Source: Pseudomonas guariconensis
GTDB lineage: Bacteria; Pseudomonadota; Gammaproteobacteria; Pseudomonadales; Pseudomonadaceae
Direction of reading: 5' to 3'
Assembly (NCBI RefSeq): GCF_900102675.1
Contig: NZ_FMYX01000010.1
Span: 1-64,000, forward strand
DNA length: 64,000 nt
Positions 8,214-17,023 of this stretch are shown in pieces. A program made the position numbers and the translations under genes. Position 1 is the stretch's first letter; each line of letters starts with the position of its first letter. The notes under the pieces were generated by a model that was not told the origin of the DNA, made no database searches, and was given only the letters and a program-made list of their open reading frames with translations.

Positions 8214-8789
8214 TCATATCACCACATTGCGCACGAACCGCGTGGGCTCGCTGCCGTCGTTGCGATAGGCGTACCGGCAATTGCTGGGAAACACGTGGAA
8301 CTCGCCGACCTGCAAGCGAAGCTCGCGCGATTCGATCAGTAGTGTCAAGCAACCTGCGACCACGTAGATCTGCTCGCTCCACCCCTCGGCGTCAGCGTCG
8401 CTGACATAGCACTCCCCTGGCGCCAGGGTCCACTCCCACAATTCGACTTCACGCATGGCGGGGCTGCTGCCCAACAGCACGGCCTTGCTTAGTGGATGCT
8501 CGCCTGCCCAGGCCAGCTCGTTGATTCGGCTCGGATCGCGTTGTCCAGGCGCCTGGATAAGCGTGCTGAAGACCACTCCGAGCGCTTCGGCGATCAGGTC
8601 GAGCGTCGTCAGGCTGACGTTCTTTTCACCCGCCTCGATGGCGACCAGCATGCGCCGGCTGACCCCGGATCGTTCAGCCAGGGCCGTCTGGCTCAACCCC
8701 GCGGCATGGCGCAGTTGGCGGATGTTCTGACTGACATGTTGCAGCACCGAAGCACGGTGCGAGGCATCTTTGTGCACTATATTGCTCAC
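8214..8789 (-). CDS. XRE-cupin transcriptional regulator
   Basis: A 191-residue two-domain regulator. The N-terminal part (about 15-75) is an XRE helix-turn-helix (IRQLRHAAGLSQTALAERSGVSRRMLVAIEAGEKN), and the C-terminal part (about 110-190) is a cupin sensor (WTLAPGECYVSDADAEGWSEQIYVVAGCLTLLI). Such proteins often repress transporter or catabolic genes and sense small metabolites. The start is uncertain: GTG at 8789 or GTG at 8777; neither has a clear ribosome site. A palindromic site covers the start and a second lies just upstream, so self-repression is likely. It is divergent from the EamA exporter gene, the obvious co-regulated partner. Confidence 0.87.
   Translation of the reverse strand: MSNIVHKDASHRASVLQHVSQNIRQLRHAAGLSQTALAERSGVSRRMLVAIEAGEKNVSLTTLDLIAEALGVVFSTLIQAPGQRDPSRINELAWAGEHPLSKAVLLGSSPAMREVELWEWTLAPGECYVSDADAEGWSEQIYVVAGCLTLLIESRELRLQVGEFHVFPSNCRYAYRNDGSEPTRFVRNVVI
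8771..8788. promoter_or_regulatory. Operator-like palindrome, copy 2, overlapping the regulator start
   Basis: TGTGCACTATATTGCTCA agrees with the perfect palindrome at 371-388 at 15 of 18 positions. It overlaps the start codon region of the XRE-cupin gene, where bound protein would block its own expression. Binding is inferred from symmetry and recurrence. Confidence 0.55.
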
Positions 8790-8799
8790 AGATTAGGAT

Positions 8800-8817
8800 T
8801 GCGCAGTATACTGCCCA
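8800..8817. promoter_or_regulatory. Operator-like palindrome, copy 3, in the divergent promoter
   Basis: TGCGCAGTATACTGCCCA agrees with the palindrome at 371-388 at 15 of 18 positions and is nearly self-complementary. Its centre, AGTATACT, gives TATACT on both strands, so it could overlap -10 elements facing both ways. It starts 29 bases from the start of copy 2, close to three helical turns, consistent with cooperative binding. Confidence 0.6.
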
Positions 8818-8861
8818 CTTTGCGGCGGATTGTGCGCCGCCCTCTTTGAGCGCGCAAGACC

Positions 8862-9812
8862 ATGACTCCATCCTCCAGCCCGTCGAAAACCACCATATCC
8901 CTGCGTTTGAGCAAGGCAGAACTGGTACTGGTATTCATCACCATGCTCTGGGGTGGCACTTTCCTGTTGGTGCATAACGTCATGACTGTCAGCGGCCCGA
9001 TGTTTTTCGTCGGCCTGCGTTTTGCCGCCGCAGCGCTGTTCGTGGGCCTGGTGTCGGCGCGCTCACTACCGGGGCTGACCCTGACCGAGCTCAAGGCCGG
9101 CATGCTCATCGGCGTATCGATCATGCTGGGGTATGGCTTGCAGACCATGGGCCTGCAGACCATCAGCAGCAGCCAGTCGGCGTTCATCACAGCCCTTTAT
9201 GTCCCCTTCGTGCCGCTGTTGCAGTGGCTGGTGCTCGGGCGTCGCCCGGGGCTGATGCCAAGCCTCGGGATTTGCCTGGCCTTCATCGGCTTGGTGCTGG
9301 TGGCAGGCCCTGATAGCGGAACCTTGAACCTCAGCGAAGGTGAGCTGCTGACCTTGGTCAGCGCCGTGGCCATCGCAGCCGAGATCATCCTGATCAGCCG
9401 GTATGCCGGCCAAGTCGATGTGCGTCGTGTCACGGTGGTTCAACTGCTAACCGCCTCGGCCCTGGCCTTTCTCATGATCGTTCCGACCCAGGAGCGCATC
9501 CCGGACTTCTCCTGGCTGCTTCTATGTAGCGCCATCGGCCTGGGCGCCATGAGCGCGGTGATCCAGGTAGCGATGAACTGGGCGCAGAAATCCGTATCCC
9601 CCACCCGCGCCACCCTCATCTACGCCGGCGAACCGGTGTGGGCCGGCATCGTCGGGCGCATCGCCGGGGAGCGACTGCCAGGCCTGGCATTGCTTGGGGG
9701 CTTGCTGATCGTGATCGCCGTGGTGGTCAGCGAATTGAAGATCCGCCGCACCGACGAGGGGCCGGCCACGCAAGAAAGCCGCGACGCTCACGAACGCGAA
9801 CCAGGCCTGTGA
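8862..9812 (+). CDS. EamA/DMT family exporter
   Basis: A 316-residue membrane protein with ten predicted hydrophobic segments in two EamA repeats (about 20-150 and 165-295) and a polar C-terminal tail. It has the typical SSQSAFITALYVPFVPLLQWL of repeat one and PTRATLIYAGEPVWAGIVG of repeat two, both diagnostic of the drug/metabolite transporter superfamily. It probably exports an amino acid or related metabolite. The gene lies opposite the XRE-cupin regulator and shares its operator-like palindromes, also found before the RhtA-type gene at 426, so the two exporters may be in one regulon. The substrate is unknown. Confidence 0.85.
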   Translation: MTPSSSPSKTTISLRLSKAELVLVFITMLWGGTFLLVHNVMTVSGPMFFVGLRFAAAALFVGLVSARSLPGLTLTELKAGMLIGVSIMLGYGLQTMGLQTISSSQSAFITALYVPFVPLLQWLVLGRRPGLMPSLGICLAFIGLVLVAGPDSGTLNLSEGELLTLVSAVAIAAEIILISRYAGQVDVRRVTVVQLLTASALAFLMIVPTQERIPDFSWLLLCSAIGLGAMSAVIQVAMNWAQKSVSPTRATLIYAGEPVWAGIVGRIAGERLPGLALLGGLLIVIAVVVSELKIRRTDEGPATQESRDAHEREPGL

Positions 9813-9840
9813 AGTCCCGCTCAGCAGCTATGCTTTGAAA

Positions 9841-9866
9841 AAAACTGTTATAAAAAAACAGCTTTT
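9841..9866 (+). terminator. Weak intrinsic terminator after the EamA gene
   Basis: AAAACTGTT pairs imperfectly with AACAGCTTTT around a seven-base A-rich loop; the tail is a short T run. It separates the EamA gene from the mrp operon. Confidence 0.4.
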
Positions 9867-9962
9867 CACACCCCATATGTAGGAATGTTCAACCGCTTGC
9901 GTGTTGGTGATCAACTCCTCGGCACGTATGATCCTTGGCAAACTCCTCCAGATTAGAACGCT

Positions 9963-12878
9963 ATGTCATTGATAGTGCTATTGCTTCTGCCGTTCGTGGG
10001 CAGTTGCCTGGCAGCCGTGCTGCCGCACAACGCACGCAACGCAGAGTCCATTCTCGCCGGGCTCGTCGCCCTGGCGGGCACCATCCAGGTAGCATTGCTG
10101 TACCCGCAGATCGCCCATGGCGGCGTCATCCGCGAGGAGTTCCTCTGGTTGCCCAGCCTCGGGCTGAACCTGGTCCTGCGCATGGACGGCTTCGCCTGGC
10201 TGTTCTCCCTGCTGGTGCTCGGCATCGGTACGCTGGTGTCGCTGTATGCGCGCTACTACATGTCGCCCCAGGACCCTGTGCCCCGCTTCTTTGCCTTTTT
10301 CTTGGCGTTCATGGGCGCCATGCTCGGCCTGGTGATTTCCGGCAATCTCATTCAGCTGGTGTTCTTCTGGGAGTTGACCAGCCTGTTCTCCTTCCTGCTG
10401 ATCGGCTACTGGCACCACCGCAGTGATGCTCGCCGGGGCGCCTACATGGCGCTCATGGTCACAGGTGCCGGCGGTTTGTGCATGTTGGTCGGGGTGCTGC
10501 TGCTCGGCCATGTGGTCGGCAGCTACGACCTGGACAAGGTCTTGGCTGCCGGCGACCTGATTCGCCAACATGCGCTGTATCCCATCCTGCTTCCCTTGAT
10601 CCTGATCGGTGCGCTGAGCAAGAGCGCCCAATTCCCCTTCCAGTTCTGGCTGCCCCATGCGATGGCAGCGCCAACCCCCGTCTCTGCGTACCTGCACTCG
10701 GCCACTATGGTCAAGGCGGGAGTGTTCCTGCTGGCCCGGCTGTGGCCGGTGCTTTCGGGCAGCGAGGAATGGTTCTGGATCGTCGGCGGTGCAGGTGCCA
10801 TGACCCTGCTGCTCGGCGCCTTCTGCGCCATGTTCCAGAACGACCTCAAGGGCCTGCTGGCGTATTCCACCATCAGCCACCTGGGCTTGATTACCCTGCT
10901 GCTGGGCCTGAACAGCCCGCTGGCCGCCGTGGCCGCGGTGTTCCACATCCTCAACCATGCCACCTTCAAGGCCTCGCTGTTCATGGCCGCCGGCATCATC
11001 GACCATGAAAGCGGTACGCGTGACATTCGTCGCCTGAACGGGCTGTTCCGCCTGATTCCGTTCACCGCCACCTTGGCCATGGTGGCCAGCGCCTCGATGG
11101 CCGGCGTTCCGCTGATGAACGGTTTCCTGTCGAAGGAGATGTTCTTCGCCGAGACCGTGTTCATCAGCTCCACCGCCTGGGTCGAGGCCACATTGCCGGT
11201 GATTGCCACCCTGGCGGGCACTTTCAGCGTGGCATACGCGCTGCGCTTTACCGTCGACGTTTTCTTCGGCCCCACCGCCCAGGATCTGCCGCATACCCCC
11301 CACGAGCCGCCGCGCTGGATGCGCGCACCGGTCGAACTGCTGGTGCTGACGTGCCTGGTGGTGGGCATTTTCCCCGCTCAGTCGGTCGGCCCGTTGCTGG
11401 CCGCAGCCGCGTTGCCGGTGGTCGGCGGGACCTTGCCTGAATACAGCCTGGCCATCTGGCACGGCTGGAACGCCCCGCTGATCATGAGCCTGATCGCCAT
11501 GTGCGGCGGTGTGGTGCTCTACCTGCTGTTGCGCGAGCAACTGCGTCGAGGCCGCTTCCCACACCCACCGCTGATCGAACGCTTCAACGGCAAGCGCCTG
11601 TTCGAGCGTGGCCTGGTGCGCCTGATGCTGCTGGCCCGCCGCCTTGAAGGGCTGCTGACCACCCGCCGCTTGCAGAAGCAACTGTTCATGCTGGCATTGG
11701 CGGCCTTCCTCGCCGGGCTCCTGCCGATGCTAGACAGCGGCCTGAGCTGGGGTGATCGACCGAAAATCCCCGGGTCGGGCGTGTTCGTCGCGCTCTGGCT
11801 GATCGCGATCGCCTGTGCCATCGGCGCCGCTTGGCAGGCCAAGTACCACCGCCTGGCGGCACTGATCATGGTCAGTGTCTGCGGCCTGATGACCTGCATC
11901 ACCTTCGTCTGGTTCTCCGCGCCTGACTTGGCGCTGACCCAACTGGTGGTCGAAGTGGTGACCACCGTGCTCATCCTGCTCGGCCTACGCTGGCTGCCAC
12001 GACGTATCGAAGGCGTCTCGGCGCTAGGTGCTACTCAGGAGCGTGCGCGCCTTCGCCGCCTGCGCGATCTGCTGCTGGCCGTATTGGTCGGCGGTGGCAT
12101 GGCCTTGCTGTCCTACGCCATGCTGACCCGTCCTACGCCCAACGACATTTCTTCGTTCTACCTCAGCCGAGCCCTGCCTCAAGGCGGCGGTACCAACGTG
12201 GTCAACGTGATGCTGGTGGATTTTCGCGGCTTCGATACCCTCGGCGAAATTACCGTCCTGGTGGCCGTGGCCCTTACCGTATTTGCCCTGCTGCGGCGCT
12301 TCCGCCCACCGAAGGAAAGCATGCAGTTGCCGGCCCAGCAGCGCTCGCTGGCGCCAGATGTGGTCACTGATTTGATCAACCCGCGCCATGCCACCGACAC
12401 CGCCCTGGGTTTCATGATGGTGCCGGCCGCGCTGGTTCGCCTGCTGTTGCCGATCGCATTGGTGGTGTCGATGTACCTGTTCATGCGCGGCCACAACCAG
12501 CCAGGCGGAGGATTCGTCGCTGGCCTGGTGATGTCGGTGGCGTTCATCCTCCAGTACATGGTCGCCGGTACCCAGTGGGTCGAGGCCCAGATGAGCCTGC
12601 GACCGCTGCGCTGGATGGGCACGGGCCTGCTGTGCGCCACCCTGACCGGCGCCGGAGCCATGCTCCTGGGCTATCCGTTCCTGACCACCCACACCGCCCA
12701 TCTGCACTTGCCTGTGCTGGGTGACGTGCACGTGGCCAGCGCGTTGTTCTTCGACATCGGTGTCTACACCGTCGTGGTCGGCTCCACGCTGTTGATCCTC
12801 ACTGCCCTGGCGCACCAGTCGGTACGCGCCTATCGACCGGGCACGCCCACTAAATCCAGCCAAGCAGGAGCCGCCTGA
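9963..12878 (+). CDS. mrpA: Mrp Na+/H+ antiporter subunit A fused to subunit B
   Basis: A 971-residue polytopic membrane protein, first gene of a six-gene operon. The N-terminal two thirds are the NuoL-like ion-translocating unit, with the conserved HSATMVKAGVFLLARL around residue 245 and THLGLITLLLG-like helices. The last part (about 820-960) is an MnhB domain (MRGHNQPGGGFVAGLVMS), so subunit B is fused to A, as in Rhizobium and Pseudomonas PhaAB/ShaAB. The multi-subunit complex uses proton influx to expel Na+ (or K+) and supports alkali and salt tolerance. The stop overlaps the next ATG by one base, showing tight coupling. Confidence 0.95.
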   Translation: MSLIVLLLLPFVGSCLAAVLPHNARNAESILAGLVALAGTIQVALLYPQIAHGGVIREEFLWLPSLGLNLVLRMDGFAWLFSLLVLGIGTLVSLYARYYMSPQDPVPRFFAFFLAFMGAMLGLVISGNLIQLVFFWELTSLFSFLLIGYWHHRSDARRGAYMALMVTGAGGLCMLVGVLLLGHVVGSYDLDKVLAAGDLIRQHALYPILLPLILIGALSKSAQFPFQFWLPHAMAAPTPVSAYLHSATMVKAGVFLLARLWPVLSGSEEWFWIVGGAGAMTLLLGAFCAMFQNDLKGLLAYSTISHLGLITLLLGLNSPLAAVAAVFHILNHATFKASLFMAAGIIDHESGTRDIRRLNGLFRLIPFTATLAMVASASMAGVPLMNGFLSKEMFFAETVFISSTAWVEATLPVIATLAGTFSVAYALRFTVDVFFGPTAQDLPHTPHEPPRWMRAPVELLVLTCLVVGIFPAQSVGPLLAAAALPVVGGTLPEYSLAIWHGWNAPLIMSLIAMCGGVVLYLLLREQLRRGRFPHPPLIERFNGKRLFERGLVRLMLLARRLEGLLTTRRLQKQLFMLALAAFLAGLLPMLDSGLSWGDRPKIPGSGVFVALWLIAIACAIGAAWQAKYHRLAALIMVSVCGLMTCITFVWFSAPDLALTQLVVEVVTTVLILLGLRWLPRRIEGVSALGATQERARLRRLRDLLLAVLVGGGMALLSYAMLTRPTPNDISSFYLSRALPQGGGTNVVNVMLVDFRGFDTLGEITVLVAVALTVFALLRRFRPPKESMQLPAQQRSLAPDVVTDLINPRHATDTALGFMMVPAALVRLLLPIALVVSMYLFMRGHNQPGGGFVAGLVMSVAFILQYMVAGTQWVEAQMSLRPLRWMGTGLLCATLTGAGAMLLGYPFLTTHTAHLHLPVLGDVHVASALFFDIGVYTVVVGSTLLILTALAHQSVRAYRPGTPTKSSQAGAA

Positions 12879-13222
12879 TGGAAGAAGTCATTGCCGTGGC
12901 CATTGGCGTGCTGGCCGCCTCCGGGGTCTGGCTGATCCTGCGCCCACGTACCTACCAGGTCATCATGGGCCTGTGCCTGCTGTCCTATGGTGTCAATCTG
13001 TTCATCTTCAGCATGGGTAGCCTGTTCATCGGCAAGGAGCCGATCATCAAGGAAGGCGTGACACAGGATCTGCTGCATTACACCGATCCTCTGCCTCAGG
13101 CGCTTGTGCTCACCGCGATTGTTATCAGCTTTGCCATGACCGCACTGTTCCTGGTGGTGCTGCTGGCTTCGCGCGGCCTGACCGGCACCGATCACGTCGA
13201 CGGCCGGGAGCGTGAAGAATGA
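12878..13222 (+). CDS. mrpC: Mrp Na+/H+ antiporter subunit C
   Basis: A 114-residue membrane protein resembling NuoK, with three hydrophobic helices and the conserved GLCLLSYGVNLFIFSMG and DPLPQALVLTAIVISFAMTA. It is a small core subunit packed between the A and D subunits in Mrp complexes. The ATG overlaps the stop of the subunit A gene, and its own stop overlaps the start of the subunit D gene, so all are translated in sequence. Confidence 0.95.
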   Translation: MEEVIAVAIGVLAASGVWLILRPRTYQVIMGLCLLSYGVNLFIFSMGSLFIGKEPIIKEGVTQDLLHYTDPLPQALVLTAIVISFAMTALFLVVLLASRGLTGTDHVDGREREE

Positions 13223-14898
13223 GCCTGATGAACCAACTGATCATCGCCCCCATCCTGCTGCCGCTGGTCACAGCCGCCTTGATGCTGTTGCTGGGCGAAA
13301 AGCGTCGTCCGCTCAAGGGGCGCCTGAACCTGTTGTCCACGCTGATTGGCCTGGGCATCGCCATCACCTTGCTCACTTGGGTACGCGGCCAGGGTCAGGC
13401 CGAATCGATCGGCGTCTACCTGCCCGGCAACTGGCCCGCACCGTTCGGCATCGTCTTGGTGGTGGATCACCTGTCCGCGCTGCTGTTGACGCTCACCGGC
13501 ATCATCGGCGTCAGCGCCCTGCTCTTCGCCAGGGCCCGCTGGGATGGCGCGGGCGCCAGCTTCCACGCCCTGTTCCAGATCCAACTCATGGGCTTGTATG
13601 GCGCCTTCCTGACAGCGGACCTGTTCAACCTGTTCGTATTCTTCGAGGTGCTGCTGGCCGCCTCCTACGGCTTGCTGTTGCATGGTTCGGGACGGGCTCG
13701 GGTCAAAGCTGGCCTGCATTACATCGCCATTAACCTGTTCGCTTCCTCGCTGTTCCTGGTGGGCGCAGCGATGCTCTATGGCGTGACCGGTACCCTTAAC
13801 ATGGCCGACCTGGCGCTGAAGATCCCGCTGGTGCCGGAGGCTGATCGCGGCTTGCTGCACGCTGGCGCGGCAATCCTGGCCATGGCCTTCCTGGTCAAGG
13901 CCGGTATCTGGCCGCTGAATTTCTGGCTGGTGCCGGCCTATGCCTCGGCCAGTGCACCGGTCGCGGCACTGTTCGCCATCATGACCAAGGTTGGCCTGTA
14001 TGCGGTGCTGCGCCTGTGGACCCTGCTGTTCTCCAGCCAGGCCGGCGCTTCGGCGCACTTCGGCGGCCAATGGCTGGTCTATGGCGGCCTGGCCACTTTG
14101 GCGGTGGCGGCACTGTCCATCCTCGCCGCCCAGCGCCTGGAGCGCCTGGCCGGCCTGAGCATCCTGGTCTCCGCCGGCACCCTCCTGGGGGCCATCGGTT
14201 TCGGCCAGCCGATCCTCACCGGCAGTGCATTGTTCTACCTGGTGAGCTCGACCCTGGCCCTGTGCGCACTGTTCCTGCTCGCCGAGCTGGTGGAGCGCTC
14301 GCGCTCGGCCAACGAGGCGCCGCTGGATGAAGAGGACGATGCGATTCCTTCGCCACTGGAGTCGCTGCACCCACCCAAAGGCATTAATCTGGACGACGAA
14401 CAAAAGGCGGTGATCGGCCAGATCATTCCTTGGACCATGGCATTCCTGGGGCTGAGCTTCATCGCCTGCGCCTTGCTGATCATCGGCATGCCACCGCTGT
14501 CGGGCTTCATTGGCAAACTGAGCCTGATCAGCGCGTTGTTCAATCCCCAAGGTTTGGGTGTGCCGGCCGATCAGCCGCTGTCCGCCTCCGCCTGGTGCCT
14601 GGTGGCGCTGTTGATCCTGTCGGGCATGGCCTCGCTGATCGCCTTTGGCCGTGTGGGTATCCAGCGTTTCTGGAAGCCAGAGGAGCGTCCTTCTCCCCTG
14701 CTGCGCCGCTATGAATGCCTGCCCATCGTCATCCTGCTAGGTCTGTGCATCCTGCTCAGCGTCCAGGCCGAACCCTTGCTGCGCTACACCCAGGACACGG
14801 CCGCCAGCCTGCAAACGCCCGATACTTATATCCAGGCGGTGATGGCGACGCGTCCGGTCCCTGGCCCGACCACCGCCGACATACAGGTGCAGCCATGA
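13219..14898 (+). CDS. mrpD: Mrp Na+/H+ antiporter subunit D
   Basis: A 559-residue NuoM/N-like membrane subunit with about 14 helices. The conserved lysine-containing helix FLVKAGIWPLNFWLVPAYASA lies near residue 230, and MPPLSGFIGKLSLI near residue 425. The acidic loop EEDDAIPSPLESLHPP (about 375) is a hydrophilic insertion between helices. Subunit D is the second proton-pathway unit of the Mrp complex and is needed for antiport. It overlaps mrpC and mrpE by four bases each, with the ATGA pattern. Confidence 0.95.
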   Translation: MSLMNQLIIAPILLPLVTAALMLLLGEKRRPLKGRLNLLSTLIGLGIAITLLTWVRGQGQAESIGVYLPGNWPAPFGIVLVVDHLSALLLTLTGIIGVSALLFARARWDGAGASFHALFQIQLMGLYGAFLTADLFNLFVFFEVLLAASYGLLLHGSGRARVKAGLHYIAINLFASSLFLVGAAMLYGVTGTLNMADLALKIPLVPEADRGLLHAGAAILAMAFLVKAGIWPLNFWLVPAYASASAPVAALFAIMTKVGLYAVLRLWTLLFSSQAGASAHFGGQWLVYGGLATLAVAALSILAAQRLERLAGLSILVSAGTLLGAIGFGQPILTGSALFYLVSSTLALCALFLLAELVERSRSANEAPLDEEDDAIPSPLESLHPPKGINLDDEQKAVIGQIIPWTMAFLGLSFIACALLIIGMPPLSGFIGKLSLISALFNPQGLGVPADQPLSASAWCLVALLILSGMASLIAFGRVGIQRFWKPEERPSPLLRRYECLPIVILLGLCILLSVQAEPLLRYTQDTAASLQTPDTYIQAVMATRPVPGPTTADIQVQP

Positions 14899-15383
14899 GC
14901 CGATTGATTCCCGCCCCACTGCTGTCACTGTCGCTGTTTGCCCTGTGGCTGCTGCTCAACCTGTCAGTCAGCCCCGGCAACCTGTTGCTCGGCGCTGCCC
15001 TGGGTATCCTTGCGCCCCTGCTGATGGCCCCGCTGCGTCCCCAGCACGCCCATGTCCGGCGGCCGTGGGCGGTGGTGCGGTTGATCTGTCGTGTCGGCCT
15101 GGATGTCATCCATTCCAACCTGCTGGTGGCCCGTGGTGTGCTGTGCGCCGGCCATCGCCCGCCGCGCTCGGCATTCGTCCATATTCCCCTGGCGCTGCGC
15201 GATGCCCATGGTCTGGCGGCGTTGTCGATGATCACGACGGTGGTACCAGGCACGGTCTGGTCGGAGCTGGCGCTGGACCGCAGCGTCTTGCTGCTGCATG
15301 TGTTCGATCTGGAGGACGAAGCGGCTTTCATCGAGCACTTCAAGCACACTTACGAGCGCCCGCTGATGGAGATTTTCGAATGA
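14895..15383 (+). CDS. mrpE: Mrp Na+/H+ antiporter subunit E
   Basis: A 162-residue membrane protein with two N-terminal helices and a soluble C-terminal part, typical of MnhE (LLNLSVSPGNLLLGAALGI; STMITTVVPGTVWSEL-like SMITTVVPGTVWSELALD; HVFDLEDEAAFIEHFKHTYE). MrpE contributes to assembly and ion selectivity of the complex. The ATG overlaps the end of mrpD and the stop overlaps the start of mrpF, so it is an internal gene of the operon. Confidence 0.95.
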   Translation: MSRLIPAPLLSLSLFALWLLLNLSVSPGNLLLGAALGILAPLLMAPLRPQHAHVRRPWAVVRLICRVGLDVIHSNLLVARGVLCAGHRPPRSAFVHIPLALRDAHGLAALSMITTVVPGTVWSELALDRSVLLLHVFDLEDEAAFIEHFKHTYERPLMEIFE

Positions 15384-15658
15384 CCGGCCTGCTTGCCAAC
15401 GCCGTCCTCGCCAGCCTGTTCATCTTTGCCATCGCCATGGCATTGGCACTGGTCAGGCTGTTCCGTGGTCCCTCCGCTCAAGACCGGGTCCTGGCCCTGG
15501 ACTACCTCTATATCCTAGGCATGCTGATGATGTTGGTCCTGGGTATCCGCTATGCCAGCGACACTTATTTCGAAGGCGCCTTGCTGATCGCGCTGTTCGG
15601 CTTCGTCGGGTCCTTCGCCTTGGCTAAATTCCTTCTGCGTGGCGAGGTGATCGAATGA
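15380..15658 (+). CDS. mrpF: Mrp Na+/H+ antiporter subunit F
   Basis: A 92-residue three-helix membrane protein with the family pattern RLFRGPSAQDRVLALDYL and ALFGFVGSFALAKFLLRGEVIE. Subunit F, with G, forms the small peripheral module of the complex next to the MrpA C-terminal part, and family members include the bile-acid/multiple-resistance protein MrpF. The ATG overlaps the mrpE stop; the TGA overlaps the mrpG start. Confidence 0.95.
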   Translation: MTGLLANAVLASLFIFAIAMALALVRLFRGPSAQDRVLALDYLYILGMLMMLVLGIRYASDTYFEGALLIALFGFVGSFALAKFLLRGEVIE

Positions 15659-16020
15659 ACGAAGCCTTCGATATACCGCTCTGGCTGGAGCTGGTCACCG
15701 CCTTACTGCTCTTGGCGGGCAGTCTGTTCGCCCTGATCGGCGCTGTGGGAATGCTGCGATTGAAAGATTATTTCCAGCGCATGCACCCACCGGCCCTGGC
15801 CTCGACCTTGGGCGCCTGGTGCGTGTGCCTGGCCTCGATCCTGTATTTCTCCTGGCTCAAGCAAGGCCCGGTATTGCACGCCTGGCTGATACCGGTGCTG
15901 CTGTCGATCACCGTACCTGTGACCACGCTGTTGCTGGCCAGGGCGGCGCTGTTCCGCAAGCGCACAGCGGGAGAGGCTGTACCAGAAGAAGTCAGCAGTG
16001 GGCGGGACGGCGGAAACTGA
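15655..16020 (+). CDS. mrpG: Mrp Na+/H+ antiporter subunit G
   Basis: A 121-residue membrane protein with three helices and the PhaG/MnhG signature GAVGMLRLKDYFQRMHPPALASTLGAW. It closes the operon; its C-terminal tail after residue 100 is polar and variable. With MrpF it completes the seven-subunit set (A fused to B, then C, D, E, F, G). A convergent gene of unknown function begins 28 bases downstream. Confidence 0.95.
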   Translation: MNEAFDIPLWLELVTALLLLAGSLFALIGAVGMLRLKDYFQRMHPPALASTLGAWCVCLASILYFSWLKQGPVLHAWLIPVLLSITVPVTTLLLARAALFRKRTAGEAVPEEVSSGRDGGN

Positions 16021-16048
16021 CGCCCGCATCAAAACCTCGGGGGTGGCC

Positions 16049-16255
16049 TCACCCCTGCGACAGGCGTTGCAGCTCCCGGCGCACCATGGCGGCGAATTCA
16101 GGCGGGCTGAGTTGGTACAGCTGGCCTGCAACCCAGGCCAGCCAGGCATTGCCCAGTGCCTCGCGCTGCGCCAGCAGCCGCTCAGCCTGCTCGACGGCCT
16201 GCGCCTGATATTCTCGATGAAATTGCGCCCTGCCGGTGGGTGCTTTGTCGCTCAT
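16049..16255 (-). CDS. Conserved hypothetical protein
   Basis: A 68-residue soluble protein, rich in Gln, Arg, Ala and Leu, probably helical (REYQAQAVEQAERLLAQREAL, then SPPEFAAMVRRELQRL). No function is recognised. The ATG at 16255 forms an ATGA overlap with the stop of the gene before it on the same strand, so the two are co-translated. It faces the end of the mrp operon. Confidence 0.65.
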   Translation of the reverse strand: MSDKAPTGRAQFHREYQAQAVEQAERLLAQREALGNAWLAWVAGQLYQLSPPEFAAMVRRELQRLSQG

Positions 16256-16722
16256 TCGCTGGCCTTGAACGTGGTCAGCTCGCCCTTTCGCCATTTGGCG
16301 ACCTTGCCGGTCACGGCCTTGAGCAACTTGCCGAGGCCTTCCTGCACTTGTTGCTGCGCCGCGAACACCAGCATCACGCCATGGCCTTCACGAAAGACGA
16401 TACCTTCACCTTCCGGCACCGAAACGAAGGCATAGTCACCAACGCCATAGACGTTCAGCTTGATTTCCCGAAAGCGCAGCTCCAGCTTACCGCCCTCGCG
16501 GCTGGGCAATACTGCCGCGCGGAAGTGGTCGCCCACTTTCAATTCAAGGTGCTGCTTGTTGTCGACCACCAGAGCGTCATCGGTATCGATTTCGGCCATG
16601 TAAAGGCCATCGGGGCTCTGCTCGGTGACATAAACGAAACGCCCGTGAAACAGCTTGGCCAACTTGGCCCGCAAATCGCCCAGGGCGAACAACGCGTGGG
16701 TATCCAGTGTACTGACTGCCAA
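16252..16722 (-). CDS. Conserved hypothetical protein of Pseudomonas
   Basis: A 156-residue soluble protein with no signal peptide. The middle (about 60-125) has short alternating strands (LVVDNKQHLELKVGDHF, GGKLELRFREIKLNVYG) suggesting a beta-barrel; the C-terminus is a basic helix (LGKLLKAVTGKVAKWRKGEL). No family is recognised with confidence. The start is read as TTG at 16722 because GAGGA lies eight bases upstream and no ATG is nearby. It forms a two-gene unit with the 68-residue protein. Confidence 0.65.
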   Translation of the reverse strand: MAVSTLDTHALFALGDLRAKLAKLFHGRFVYVTEQSPDGLYMAEIDTDDALVVDNKQHLELKVGDHFRAAVLPSREGGKLELRFREIKLNVYGVGDYAFVSVPEGEGIVFREGHGVMLVFAAQQQVQEGLGKLLKAVTGKVAKWRKGELTTFKASE

Positions 16723-17023
16723 TGAAGAATTCCTCGAACCGGTTACAGGCGCCCCAACCGAAGCCGGGGCGCAGACATATCAAGTCGATGTCATGAAAGA
16801 CTAATGAAGCGATGCACGAAACGTCTGTGCAGGCATGCGATGCGGCAGGCAGGAATCGTTACTCTAGCTTGCCAGCCAAGACCCCAAGACGGCTTTTCGG
16901 CAGTTTCTTCAATAGGAAACGTAATGTTCTGACAACAAATTTGCAGGAAAAGATGCAATAGATAATGTCAGGCCCTTTGCAGTACAGGCCCGGTATCCAT
17001 CAGCGCATTACAGGGGAAAGAAT
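16723..17023. other. Divergent intergenic region, no gene called
   Basis: This stretch separates the minus-strand pair from a small plus-strand gene and must hold promoters for both. It is AT-richer than its surroundings (for example 16900-16960). No terminator, repeat or RNA gene was recognised. Confidence 0.4.

Noticed and set aside
9978..11681. Long minus-strand frame opposite mrpA
   Set aside because: Gln/His/Gly-rich antisense shadow of a clear membrane protein gene in high-GC DNA.
13192..14550. Long minus-strand frame opposite mrpD
   Set aside because: Antisense shadow; composition is low complexity and there is no ribosome site.
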